Part shown: positions 9,147-17,464 of the stretch, one piece after another | Layout: each line of letters starts with the position of its first letter | Numbering within the stretch: position 1 is the stretch's first letter | Assembly: GCF_014384905.1 (NCBI RefSeq) | Contig: NZ_JACRSV010000001.1 | Location: 868,001 to 932,000 of the forward strand | Source of the DNA: Fumia xinanensis | GTDB taxonomy: Bacteria > Bacillota > Clostridia > Oscillospirales > Ruminococcaceae | DNA length: 64,000 nucleotides | Direction: 5' to 3' | Made by a program: the position numbers and the translations under genes | Notes under the pieces: model-generated | The model's database searches: none | What the model saw: only the letters and a program-made list of their open reading frames with translations | What the model was told of the DNA's origin: nothing

Positions 9147-9699
9147 ATATTTGCTTCAAGGGAAAAATTTTTCTATAAAAATCATTGCGGTATAAAACAC
9201 CGACTAAAATAAGCCCCAGCAGGTAACATACCACTGCTTCTCCAATGGCAACCGACAGCAGGTTCCCCCAAAACGCCCCCCAGACAAATTCGCCGCTAAA
9301 GACAAAAGTCAGTTCCAGCCCGACGATAATCCCATTAAAGGCCACCGGGGGCAGAGGTGCGAAAATATACTTGAGAAGCCGCTTTTGATCGGGGAGTCTG
9401 CCGATAGCATGGGTGGCAAGGGCGGCTAAAAGCGTAGCTCCTGTGCCAACCACAGCGTCAATAAGGCCTATGGGGTTTAACCCTGTTACGAATCCGATGA
9501 TGTTCGAAAAAAAGCAGCCGAACACCAGGCCCCAAATACTGACAGGACTGAAAAGCGGGAGAAGGGTCAGCACCTCGCTTAAGCGAAACTGTACTGTCCC
9601 GAAAGCCAACGATCCGCTTGCAAAGGTGAGGACGGTGTACAATGCCCCAATGACGGCAATTTGTACCAGCTTATTTGTTGAGAATCCTTTTCTGTTCAT
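9145..9699 (-). CDS. queT: QueT-type ECF transporter S component
   Basis: Integral membrane substrate-binding (S) subunit of an energy-coupling-factor transporter, of the QueT family proposed to import queuosine precursors. Seen: about six hydrophobic segments in 184 aa, and the family-typical patterns LVQIAVIGALYTVLTF, VQFRLSEVLTLLPLF, GLVFGCFFSN and GLNPIGLIDAVVGT. It would need the shared EcfA/EcfT module, which is not in this window. SD AGTAGGA precedes the ATG. The 5' leader is long and structured (separate entry). Confidence 0.9.
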   Translation of the reverse strand: MNRKGFSTNKLVQIAVIGALYTVLTFASGSLAFGTVQFRLSEVLTLLPLFSPVSIWGLVFGCFFSNIIGFVTGLNPIGLIDAVVGTGATLLAALATHAIGRLPDQKRLLKYIFAPLPPVAFNGIIVGLELTFVFSGEFVWGAFWGNLLSVAIGEAVVCYLLGLILVGVLYRNDFYRKIFPLKQI

Positions 9700-9835
9700 T
9701 TTTTCCTACTTTCTCCGTGCAACAAAATAGTAGAGCCTCTAGGGCTCTGATAACGTCGCTGTGCGTCCCGAAGCCGGGCACGGGTGAAGCCGCGGGTGAT
9801 CTTCAGCGTCGCTATACGGATGATTTTTTGTCCGC
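9700..9835 (-). promoter_or_regulatory. Structured 5' leader of queT
   Basis: The minus-strand transcript between the promoter and queT contains several GC-rich complementary segments (agcgacg...cagcgacg direct copies, cccgcggcttcacccgtgcccggcttcggg) and ends in hairpin agagcc-ctag-aggctct followed by a partial T-rich stretch just before the SD. Queuosine-precursor transporter genes often carry preQ1 riboswitches, but I cannot match this leader to the preQ1-I or preQ1-II consensus. Confidence 0.35.
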
Positions 9836-9841
9836 CCTGCC

Positions 9842-9870
9842 AGTTTACCACAGATTTATGAATCTTGCAA
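9842..9870 (-). promoter_or_regulatory. Candidate promoter of queT
   Basis: On the minus strand TTGCAA (9865-9870), 17-bp spacer, TAAACT (9842-9847). Confidence 0.55.
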
Positions 9871-10300
9871 ATTTCTGGAAATCAAAGGAAAGGTATTTGG
9901 ATAAAAACTAATTTTTTGAAATAAAAAGGAAGTCTTTTGAGTGAAAAAACGGCCTTCTGGTCGTTTTCAATAAATTTCATAGAAGATGATGGCGTAATCT
10001 TGACTTTTGAAGACATTTCCTCTATAATATCACTTATCGGTGCCTGCTTGTCCAGTTCAACGCCTGCAAGGCTATCCTGGTTTGGGACGCGCCCTATGAT
10101 GAGAACACTGCGGCTGTTCTCAGTCAAAAGCAGTTATATGGAGTACTTGACTTCCTTAACTGGTGCGCGGTCCGGCGGAAGGAACTGTTTTTTTTTGCGC
10201 ATGAAACGGTTTCTAAGCTTTTGCGGACATGTGTGAAATATGTCCGGTGGACATGGGCAAAATGGTACAGAATTCAAAGTAACACTGGAGGAATTGTTCC
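9871..10300. other. Intergenic region before secD
   Basis: No gene is well supported. A minus-strand frame at 9882-10127 (TTG start, no SD) reads like a protein fragment (SRSVLIIGRVPNQDS, IIEEMSSKVKITPSS) and could be a remnant. Just before secD is a hairpin ggacat...atgtcc near 10225-10245, and SD TGGAGGA for secD. Confidence 0.3.
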
Positions 10301-11707
10301 ATGAAACGAGTTGGAAAACCCGTCTTTTTCATAGTGTCAATTCTGATTGTCCTGCTGACTGTGGTTTCCTTTACTGGTATTTCCACCATCTACGGCGACA
10401 AGAAGACGACCTATATCAAAGGCGGAAACGATATCCGCTGGGGTATCGACATCCGAGGCGGCGTTGACGTCACCTTTACCCCACCGGAAGGCGTAGATGC
10501 TACCAAAGAGCAAATGGATGCCGCCCGCGCGGTCATCGAACAGCGTCTTGTCAACCTTCACATCACCGACAATGAGGTGTATGTGGATTACAACAAAGAC
10601 AGAGTCATCGTCCGTTTCCCCTGGAAAGAGGGCGAATCCAATTTTGACCCTGAAGCGGCTATCAAAGAGTTGGGTGAAACTGCTCTCCTGACCTTCCGCG
10701 AAGGCAACGAGGTGGACGCCAATGGACTTCCCTCCGGCGTGACCAAGGACAACATTATTCTGGAAGGTAAGGATGTGAAATCCGCTGAGGCTGGATACAT
10801 CACCGACCAAGCCACCCAGAAACCGCAATATATCGTCAGCTTGGAGCTCAACGATTCCGGTAAGGAGAAGTTTTCGGAGGCGACTACACGTTTGTCGCAA
10901 ACCAAGGGGACGATCTCCATCTGGATGGACGACACCATGATTTCTTATCCTTCGGTCAACGAGCCCATCACCGATGGAAAGGCGCAGATTTCCGGCCAGT
11001 TTGAGGCGGAGGAAGCACAGGCCTTGGCCGATAAGATCAATTCTGGTGCGTTGCCTTTTAAACTGGAGACTCAAAATTTCAATACGATTGACCCAACTCT
11101 GGGAATGGGTGCGAGAGATGTCATGGTTTTGGCCGGTATTATCGCATTCCTGTGCATCGCTGTTTTTGTTACGCTGATGTATCGCCTTCCCGGTGCAGTG
11201 GCTGTTATCGCTCTGTTGGGCCAGGTGGCAGGTTCTATCGCTGCGGTTTCCGGCTTCCTGCCCTTTATCCCCAGCTTTACCTTGACCCTGCCCGGTATTG
11301 CCGGTATTATTCTATCCATCGGTATGGGTGTTGACGCCAACATCATTACGGCTGCCCGCATCAAAGAGGAAATTTACGCGGGCAAATCCATTGACGGCGC
11401 CATTTCCCTCGGATATCAGCGTGCGTTTGCCGCGATTCTCGACGGAAACCTGACTTTGATGATCGTCGCAATGGTTCTGATGGGCGCGTTCGGCCCCACT
11501 GATTCTCTGTTTGCTAAAATTCTCTCTCCGCTTTTCTTCATGTTTGGCCAGTCCACCGCGGGCGCTATTTACTCTTTCGGTTACACCTTGCTGGTCGGCG
11601 CGATCATGAACTTTATTTTCGGCGTAACGGCTTCGAGGCTAATGCTCAAATCGATTTCCCGGTTTAAGCCCTTCCGCAAGCCCTGGCTGTATGGAGGTGA
11701 GAAATAA
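10301..11707 (+). CDS. secD: Protein translocase subunit SecD
   Basis: Accessory membrane subunit of the Sec translocon that uses the proton motive force to help late stages of export. One N-terminal transmembrane helix, then GIDIRGGVDVTFTPP, the periplasmic-type P1 domain with AVIEQRLVNLHITD, then the RND-like half with GMGARDVMVLAG and IILSIGMGVDANIITAARIKEEI, typical of SecD. Length 468 is usual. SD GGAGGA lies 8 bases before ATG. The stop overlaps the secF start (TAATG), so the two are translationally coupled; in many Firmicutes secDF is one fused gene, here it is split. Confidence 0.96.
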   Translation: MKRVGKPVFFIVSILIVLLTVVSFTGISTIYGDKKTTYIKGGNDIRWGIDIRGGVDVTFTPPEGVDATKEQMDAARAVIEQRLVNLHITDNEVYVDYNKDRVIVRFPWKEGESNFDPEAAIKELGETALLTFREGNEVDANGLPSGVTKDNIILEGKDVKSAEAGYITDQATQKPQYIVSLELNDSGKEKFSEATTRLSQTKGTISIWMDDTMISYPSVNEPITDGKAQISGQFEAEEAQALADKINSGALPFKLETQNFNTIDPTLGMGARDVMVLAGIIAFLCIAVFVTLMYRLPGAVAVIALLGQVAGSIAAVSGFLPFIPSFTLTLPGIAGIILSIGMGVDANIITAARIKEEIYAGKSIDGAISLGYQRAFAAILDGNLTLMIVAMVLMGAFGPTDSLFAKILSPLFFMFGQSTAGAIYSFGYTLLVGAIMNFIFGVTASRLMLKSISRFKPFRKPWLYGGEK

Positions 11708-12675
11708 TGGCTTTGAAAGTATCCCATATCGATTTTGTCAAGAACAGAAAGATTTACTACATCATTTCCTGTTCTTTGATTGCCATCGCCGTCATTGTTT
11801 CTCTTGTTTTCGGCGTAAAAGTAGACATACAGTTCCGCGGCGGTACTATCGCCACCTACTCCTATTCCGGTGAACTGAACGTGGATGATTTTCAGAAAAC
11901 TGTTCAGGAGCAGACTGGAATCCAGGTAAAAGCCCGCGCGGCTAAAAACGCGGCTACGGGAGAACCCAATGTGACCTTGAACTTCGCCACAAAAGAAGGC
12001 CTGTCGGCTGAGGCTCAGACCGCTCTGACCGCAGCTTTGCAGCAAGCGTATCCCGACAACACTATCGAAACCGTGTCTGTTAACTCGGTTTCGCCCACGA
12101 TGGGTAAGGATTTCCTGCTCAAGTGTCTCGTAGCTGTAGCGTTCTCGGCGGTGTTCATGATTCTCTATATCGCGCTCCGTTTCCGGAAGATCGGAGGATG
12201 GTCCGCCGGTGTATTTGCCGTAGTTGCATTGCTTCACGACATCGCCATGGTGTTTGCGACCTTTATTATCTTCCGCATGTCTCTAGACGACAACTTTATC
12301 GCGGTATTGCTGGTCATCCTTGGGTACTCTATCAACGATACCATCGTCATTTATGACCGTATCCGCGAAAACGAACGCCTGCATACTGGCCGCCTGTCGG
12401 AAGAAAATATAAAGGACATGGTCAATTTGTCCATTAACCAGACTTTGCCCAGAACGCTGAATACCACCATCTCCACATTGATAGCTATGACGGTGGTCTG
12501 CATTTTGGCTTTCGCAAACGGTGTAAGCTCGATTGTGGAATTTGCGTTCCCGCTGATCATCGGTTTGATTTCCGGTGCGTACTCTTCCATCTGTCTGTCT
12601 GGCCCGTTATGGGTTGTTTGGCAGCAGCACAAAATCCGTAGCAAGCACAATCATAAGAAATCCGCAAAAGCATAG
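11707..12675 (+). CDS. secF: Protein translocase subunit SecF
   Basis: Partner of SecD in the Sec accessory complex. Seen: N-terminal helix, FGVKVDIQFRGGTIATYSY, then five more membrane segments including the conserved LLVILGYSINDTIVIYDRIREN and LPRTLNTTISTLIAM. Length 322 is normal. It overlaps secD by one base and has the SD GGAGG inside the secD 3' end. A terminator follows immediately. Confidence 0.96.
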   Translation: MALKVSHIDFVKNRKIYYIISCSLIAIAVIVSLVFGVKVDIQFRGGTIATYSYSGELNVDDFQKTVQEQTGIQVKARAAKNAATGEPNVTLNFATKEGLSAEAQTALTAALQQAYPDNTIETVSVNSVSPTMGKDFLLKCLVAVAFSAVFMILYIALRFRKIGGWSAGVFAVVALLHDIAMVFATFIIFRMSLDDNFIAVLLVILGYSINDTIVIYDRIRENERLHTGRLSEENIKDMVNLSINQTLPRTLNTTISTLIAMTVVCILAFANGVSSIVEFAFPLIIGLISGAYSSICLSGPLWVVWQQHKIRSKHNHKKSAKA

Positions 12676-12678
12676 TAC

Positions 12679-12706
12679 AAAAGCCGCTCTCTAAGAGCGG
12701 CTTTTT
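12679..12706 (+). terminator. secDF terminator
   Basis: Stem aaaagccgctct/agagcggctttt followed by T run. Confidence 0.88.
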
Positions 12707-12806
12707 CCGACGGCAGCTCTTTTGTCGAAGGAACGGAACGTTTTTGCATTTATTTGGCATATCATGGTAAGAGCGATCGTTAAACTACAGGGAAAGGAGA
12801 AGAAAA

Positions 12807-13589
12807 ATGATGAAAGCCGGCATTTCTACCGCATGTTTTTACCCTAAAACTCCGGAGGAGGCGGTTTCTTATCTGAGCGCCTGCCGGGTTTCCAACATTG
12901 AGATTTTTTTCAACTCTTTTTTCGAGCTTCAAAAGGATTATTTGAGAGAGCTGCGGACAGTACTGAATAGTGGCGGATGCAAGGTGCTGTCCGTTCATCC
13001 GTTTACCTCCGGGATGGAACCCATCTTTTTCTTTTCGGACTATGAGCGCCGAGTGGAAGACGGGCTAGAGATGTACCGACGTTATTTTGCGGCTGCCAAT
13101 GAAGTTGGAGCAGAAATTCTGGTTTTTCATGGAGATCGCCGGGGGAGCAACTGCCCAGAGGAACGGTACTTTGAGCGTTTTTTGCGGTTGTATCGGCTGG
13201 GGAAGGAGTTCGGCGTGACAGTGGCACAGGAAAATGTGGAGCGTTGCCGCAGCGGCGAGTTAAGTTTTCTCCGGAGGATGAAAGAGGCGCTGGGAACAGA
13301 CGCGCAGTTTGCGCTCGACGTGAAGCAGGCCCGTCGTTCCGGGGAGAACCCAATGGTGTTCCTAAAAGCCCTAGGCAGCAGTATCTGCCACGTACACATC
13401 AGCGACGGGGGAACGTCGGGAGACTGCCTGCCCATCGGCAGCGGAGAGATGGATTTTTCTGCTTTCTTCGAAAAGCTTCGAGAGATTCAGTACCGAGGAG
13501 GCGTTATTCTGGAGCTCTACCGGCAAAACTACCGGGAGAGGGAAGAACTTATTTCGTCCTATGACAAATTACGGGAAATGATTGGATAA
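12807..13589 (+). CDS. Sugar phosphate isomerase/epimerase (AP endonuclease family 2 TIM barrel)
   Basis: A 260-aa TIM-barrel protein of the xylose isomerase-like superfamily. Seen: the N-terminal strand MKAGISTACFYPKTPEEAVSYL, ILVFHGDRRG, the metal-binding VAQENVERC (Glu), ALDVKQARRSG, HVHISDGG (His/Asp) and the C-terminal GGVILELYRQNY (Glu). These supply the Glu/Asp/His/Glu metal site typical of the fold. The substrate is unknown. SD AAAGGAG precedes the start; a second ATG one codon later is equally possible. It sits alone between secF and nrdR. Confidence 0.82.
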   Translation: MMKAGISTACFYPKTPEEAVSYLSACRVSNIEIFFNSFFELQKDYLRELRTVLNSGGCKVLSVHPFTSGMEPIFFFSDYERRVEDGLEMYRRYFAAANEVGAEILVFHGDRRGSNCPEERYFERFLRLYRLGKEFGVTVAQENVERCRSGELSFLRRMKEALGTDAQFALDVKQARRSGENPMVFLKALGSSICHVHISDGGTSGDCLPIGSGEMDFSAFFEKLREIQYRGGVILELYRQNYREREELISSYDKLREMIG

Positions 13590-13606
13590 TTTTGGAATAA
13601 AATTAG

Positions 13607-13635
13607 TTGAATTTTTATCTGGAACATGATAAAAT
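13607..13635 (+). promoter_or_regulatory. Candidate sigma-A promoter of nrdR
   Basis: TTGAAT (13607-13612), 17-bp spacer, TAAAAT (13630-13635). It leaves a leader of about 120 bases before the nrdR ATG that includes the self-complementary stretch aggg-acttg-ccct. Confidence 0.6.
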
Positions 13636-13763
13636 AATGTCAAGGAAACGGGCAATTCTGCATGGTGTCTGTTTCAAAAGAGAAATGAATCCGGGGCGCT
13701 GAGGGACTTGCCCTTGTGCCCGGAATAACGGGGCTCTTAAACAGTTCCGGGAAGGATGATACC

Positions 13764-14228
13764 ATGAAATGTCCTTATTGCGCCTACTTGGAAAGCAAGG
13801 TCGTCGACTCCCGACCTACAGAGGACGGAGAAAAAATACGCCGTCGCCGGGAATGCCTTTCCTGCGGCAGACGTTTTACTACATATGAAATCGTTGAAAC
13901 TACCCCTCTGGTCGTTGTGAAGAAAGACGGTTCCCGTCAGATGTTCGACCGGAACAAACTGCTGGGCGGATTGCTGCGGGCCTGCGAAAAGCGGCCCATC
14001 TCTGTATCCACGCTTGACCGCTTCGTCGATTCCATCGAGCAGGATTACGCAAACTCTCTGGTGAAGGAAGTGAGCTCCGTCGAGCTGGGGGAAAAGGTGC
14101 TGCGGGAGCTGAAAAAGCTCGATAAAGTGGCCTATATCCGGTTCGCCTCGGTATATCGGGATTTTTCCGATGTGGACACCTTTTTGAGCGAGTTGAAGGC
14201 GTTGCAGAGGGAAAAGACAAAGGAATAA
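13764..14228 (+). CDS. nrdR: Transcriptional repressor NrdR
   Basis: Zn-finger/ATP-cone repressor of ribonucleotide reductase genes, which senses (d)ATP. Seen: zinc-ribbon cysteines C3, C6, C31 and C34 (MKCPYC, CLSCGRRF), then the ATP-cone domain VVVKKDGSRQMFDRNKLLGGLLRAC and VAYIRFASVYRDF. The frame opens at 13716, but the conserved N-terminus MKCPYC and an SD GGAAGGA place the start at 13764, giving 154 aa, the standard size. No nrd genes are adjacent, so it acts in trans. Confidence 0.96.
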   Translation: MKCPYCAYLESKVVDSRPTEDGEKIRRRRECLSCGRRFTTYEIVETTPLVVVKKDGSRQMFDRNKLLGGLLRACEKRPISVSTLDRFVDSIEQDYANSLVKEVSSVELGEKVLRELKKLDKVAYIRFASVYRDFSDVDTFLSELKALQREKTKE

Positions 14229-14303
14229 AAAATAGTTCATGGGAATAGCGAAGATTTATCTTTGTCTGCGACGGCTTTACTAAAGCAAATAATAGAAGTA
14301 CTC

Positions 14304-14333
14304 AAAAGAGGACGGGATTTCCCGTCCTCTTTT
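14304..14333 (+). terminator. nrdR terminator
   Basis: Perfect stem aaaagaggacggg/cccgtcctctttt with T-rich end. Confidence 0.85.
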
Positions 14334-14346
14334 CTCTATACAATAA

Positions 14347-14376
14347 AAAAAGGGACGACGCGAATGTCGTCCCTTT
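14347..14376 (+). terminator. Second hairpin terminator
   Basis: Perfect stem aaaagggacgac/gtcgtccctttt directly after the first terminator, symmetrical and so potentially active on both strands. Confidence 0.7.
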
Positions 14377-14446
14377 TAATTATTTTCGGGACTGTAGGTA
14401 GATATTATCCATCTGCAAATTTAATGGAATACGTTTTATGATATAT

Positions 14447-14472
14447 CGCGGGTGGCTGATAGCCGCCCCTAC
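14447..14472 (+). repeat. Dispersed palindromic repeat copy 1
   Basis: cgcgggtggctgatagccgc and the following ccctac form a short hairpin unit (ggtggctgatagccgcc). A near-identical copy lies at 37961-37985 and an inverted relative at 37907-37930. Confidence 0.7.
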
Positions 14473-14572
14473 TTTTTTCTTTTTACTTCATCTTAAAAAT
14501 AGAAAGAGGCGTGCTGCCATTCAAAAAAGAGTGAAAGCCCCGCCTTTTATTGTAAATGATGTAATTGACTCG

Positions 14573-14950
14573 CTACAGCACGTTCTCCAGTGTGGGGAGC
14601 TCCTTTTTATAAATATCCGCTACGGCTCCTACCGCTTTCTCGATTTTTACCTGGAACTCGTCGGAATACTCCTGCCGCAGAAGAGCCTTACATTCCTCCA
14701 GACATTCCGAGAAGGTGTTGAGCGGCGCCTCATGGACGAATACGCCAATGATACTTTTGGTTTTGTCCCATTCCCTCTGGAGCTTTTCCAGATCTTCTGA
14801 GGCCTTTTGAGGGTCGCTTTGGGCGGTATCGGCGATAACGGTGAGCTGAGCTGCTGTTTCCTCACTGTAGTTTTTGAGCCAGAAGAGGGAATAGAGGCTC
14901 CCGGCGACGATGGCGCTCATAATGCAGATGATGGTGACAAGACGCTTCAT
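14573..14950 (-). CDS. DUF4363 family protein
   Basis: A 125-aa protein with one N-terminal transmembrane helix or uncleaved signal (MKRLVTIICIMSAIVAGSLYSLFW) and a helical external domain with the pattern LEKLQREWDKTKSIIGVFVHEAPLNTFSECLEECKALL, as in DUF4363. SD GAAAGGAAGG precedes the ATG. It lies 30 bases after a DUF421 gene and is divergent from the ger operon, an arrangement often seen in spore formers. Role unknown; membrane-anchored, likely facing outside or the forespore intermembrane space. Confidence 0.85.
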   Translation of the reverse strand: MKRLVTIICIMSAIVAGSLYSLFWLKNYSEETAAQLTVIADTAQSDPQKASEDLEKLQREWDKTKSIIGVFVHEAPLNTFSECLEECKALLRQEYSDEFQVKIEKAVGAVADIYKKELPTLENVL

Positions 14951-14980
14951 GGAAATCCTTCCTTTCTGTCAAAAATACAG

Positions 14981-15676
14981 CTAATTTTCGATGGGGCCCT
15001 TGACTTTTGCGCAGTCCTTGGGAATGATATAGTAGTTGGCGTTGTGGTCTGCCGTCATGAGGAAGACGTCTTTGACGGCGATGTGGTTTTGCTCTAAAGT
15101 CTTGTGGAGCCACTGTTCGTGGAGCTCATAGGATTTGAGGGCGTTTTGCAGAATGACGCCGTCGCTGATGACGACAGTGGGCGGATCGGGGTCCTTTCCC
15201 TTCAGTTCCAGCATCTCGGCGGTGGCGGTTTGATACTTGAATTTTTGCAGGATGCTCACCTTTCCGGTGGTTTCAACGATTGCAAAGGACACTTCCCGCA
15301 CGTCAAAAATGCCGCTGCCGCGGAGGGTTTCCATCAAATCGTCCACCGAAAAGCGAAGTTCTTTCATAGCCTTTTGGTCGATGACGCCGTTATAAATGAT
15401 AATCATGGGTTTGCCGGAAAGGACGGAGCGGAATTTTTTTGAGTGGAGGGAAATCGTTGAGATAATCAGCTCAAATCCCACCAGCACGATGATGGGAACA
15501 GCACCCATGGCCATGGGGATAGAGGTGTCCTCAATAGGGAGGGAGGCGATATTGGAGATAAGGATGGTTATGACGAGCTCCGACGGTTGAAGCTCACCCA
15601 GCTGCCGCTTTCCCATTAGCCGCAGGGAGAAAATAATAAGGATGTAAAGGAGAATGGCGCGGATAAATACGATCAT
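14981..15676 (-). CDS. DUF421 (YetF/YrbG-type) membrane protein
   Basis: Three N-terminal transmembrane helices (MIVFIRAILLYILIIFSLRLMGKRQLGELQPSELVITILIS) followed by the cytosolic DUF421 domain (SGKPMIIIYNGVIDQKAMKELRFSVDDLMETLR, VSFAIVETTGKVSIL). The frame starts earlier (15766), but GGAAGGG 8 bases before the ATG of MIVFIRA (15674-15676) and family alignment favour this start, giving 231 aa. It is co-transcribed with the DUF4363 gene. Related YetF proteins are implicated in spore germination, but I infer no exact role. Confidence 0.88.
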   Translation of the reverse strand: MIVFIRAILLYILIIFSLRLMGKRQLGELQPSELVITILISNIASLPIEDTSIPMAMGAVPIIVLVGFELIISTISLHSKKFRSVLSGKPMIIIYNGVIDQKAMKELRFSVDDLMETLRGSGIFDVREVSFAIVETTGKVSILQKFKYQTATAEMLELKGKDPDPPTVVISDGVILQNALKSYELHEQWLHKTLEQNHIAVKDVFLMTADHNANYYIIPKDCAKVKGPIEN

Positions 15677-15865
15677 CGGGTAATCCCTTCCTTTCCGGTT
15701 CCAACAGAGGCAAACCGTTTTGCATTGCGGAAACAAAAGCGCATAAAAGCCATTAAAACCGAACATACTGATATTTAGATTACGGCTTTGGTTAGTATCC
15801 CTACAGAGCAGTCAAATTATGCAGAACGCTTTTGTATAGAACGGTTTGGAAGGATGAAAACGCCG

Positions 15866-17347
15866 ATGAAACAAGAAGAAAAACAGCAGAAAATCCATTT
15901 GAGCGCCGATTTGAACGACAATCTGATTGAAATGCGGGCGCGGCTTCAGAACACGGCGGATTTTATAGTACGGGATTTATTCATCAACGATATCCGGGTG
16001 AGCCTTGTGATGATTGAGGGAATGGTGAGTCTGGCAGTGCTGGCAAATCTTATTGTCCGCCCGCTGCTCAATGAGGAGTTCCCCAAAAATACAGCTCCAG
16101 AGGATATTTACGACTTCATCGAAAAGCAGACCGTCATGGCGGCGGACATGAAGGACGTTTTCCTGTTTGACGAAGTGTTCAAAATGGCCATGTCCGGCTT
16201 TGTGGTCATCATCATCGACGGTATCGCAAGGGGAATTGCGCTAGGTGCCCAGGGGTTCAATTTCCGCTCCATCTCGGAGCCGTCCAGCGAAGTGAACGAA
16301 CGAGGTTCCCGGGAAGGGTTCACTGAACCTATCAAAATAAATCTTACCATGGTCCGGCGGCGTATAAAATCCGATAAGCTGAAATTTGAGAGTTTCCAGC
16401 TAGGAGAGCAGAGCAAAACCGATGCCTGTCTCATTTATAAGACCGACGCAGTTTCAGAGGAACTGCTGCGGGAAATCAGGCGGCGGCTCGGTGAAATCAA
16501 GCTGGATGTCGTGCTGGACACCGGGTATTTACAGCCTTTCTTAGAAGGAAAGGCCCTATCACTGTTCAGTGAGGTAGGAGTTACGGAGCGCCCAGACACG
16601 CTGGTGGCGAAAATTCTCGAAGGCCGGGTAGCCATTATGTTGGATGGTACGCCTTACGCCCTTATCGTGCCGTACCTATTCAGCGAGAATTTCCAGAGCT
16701 TTGACGATTATGCTCACCGGCCGTATTTTGCCACCTTCATACGGCTCCTGAAGTATTTTTCTTTCCTGTTTACCATCTATCTCCCAGGGCTTTACGTGGC
16801 CTTGGCCACCTTCCATCCCGAGGCGCTGCCACACGCCCTGCTCTTCAACATCGCCTCCGCCGAGGAGACGACGCCTTTTCCGCTGATGCTATCGGCCCTT
16901 ATTATCCACTTTATCTATGAGATCATGCGGGAGGCGGGGCTGAGACTCCCTCGACCGGTGGGACACGCTGTGGGCATCGTCGGTGCCCTCGTCATCGGCG
17001 ACGCGGCGGTTACGGCAGGTCTTATCGGCTCACCCATGGTCATGGTGGTGGCTCTCACCGCCATCAGCTCCTTTGTGGTGCCGTCCCTCTACGAACCGGT
17101 GGCGGTACTGCGTTTTCTTTTCATCGTAATTGGAGGACTCACCGGTCTTTACGGCATGACCATCGCCAGTGCGGTACTATTGTGCAACGCCTGCCGCCTC
17201 AACAATCTTGGCGTTCCGTTCACTTCTCCCATTACGCCGTTTTCCCCTAAAGCCATGCGGGATGTTTTTATCCGGTCAAGCTGGAAGGTGCTGCAAAAGG
17301 GCACTCACACGGTGCAGAATCTCCGGGGCAGCCGCTTGGGAAAATAG
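15866..17347 (+). CDS. Spore germination protein, GerA family (A subunit)
   Basis: A subunit of an inner-membrane germinant receptor of endospores. Seen: N-terminal soluble domain (LIEMRARLQNTADFIVRDLFIND), VVIIIDGIARGIALGAQGF, the conserved RSISEPSSEVNERGSREGFTEPIKINL, then membrane segments with IMREAGLRLPRPVGHAVGIVGALVIGDAAVTAGLIG and ITPFSPKAMRDVFIRS near the end. The start is uncertain: frame open from 15788, ATG at 15854 lies directly on the SD GGAAGG, so ATG 15866 is preferred. First gene of the ger operon A-B-C. Confidence 0.93.
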   Translation: MKQEEKQQKIHLSADLNDNLIEMRARLQNTADFIVRDLFINDIRVSLVMIEGMVSLAVLANLIVRPLLNEEFPKNTAPEDIYDFIEKQTVMAADMKDVFLFDEVFKMAMSGFVVIIIDGIARGIALGAQGFNFRSISEPSSEVNERGSREGFTEPIKINLTMVRRRIKSDKLKFESFQLGEQSKTDACLIYKTDAVSEELLREIRRRLGEIKLDVVLDTGYLQPFLEGKALSLFSEVGVTERPDTLVAKILEGRVAIMLDGTPYALIVPYLFSENFQSFDDYAHRPYFATFIRLLKYFSFLFTIYLPGLYVALATFHPEALPHALLFNIASAEETTPFPLMLSALIIHFIYEIMREAGLRLPRPVGHAVGIVGALVIGDAAVTAGLIGSPMVMVVALTAISSFVVPSLYEPVAVLRFLFIVIGGLTGLYGMTIASAVLLCNACRLNNLGVPFTSPITPFSPKAMRDVFIRSSWKVLQKGTHTVQNLRGSRLGK

Positions 17348-17464
17348 CAACCGGAATTTCAGGGCCGGGAACCCGTACAGGCCCGGCCTGACACAGAGAA
17401 AAGAAGGTTTCGATGCTTACCTTGGGTTCAAAGTCCGCCGCGGGGCGGAAAGGAGGATTATATT

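Noticed and set aside
9882..10127. Minus-strand 81-aa frame and plus-strand 99-aa frame between queT and secD
   Set aside because: Neither has an SD or recognisable family. The minus frame looks slightly protein-like, so it is mentioned only as a possible remnant in the gap entry.
10337..11074. 245-aa minus-strand frame opposite secD
   Set aside because: Shadow of secD, no SD and no recognisable motif.
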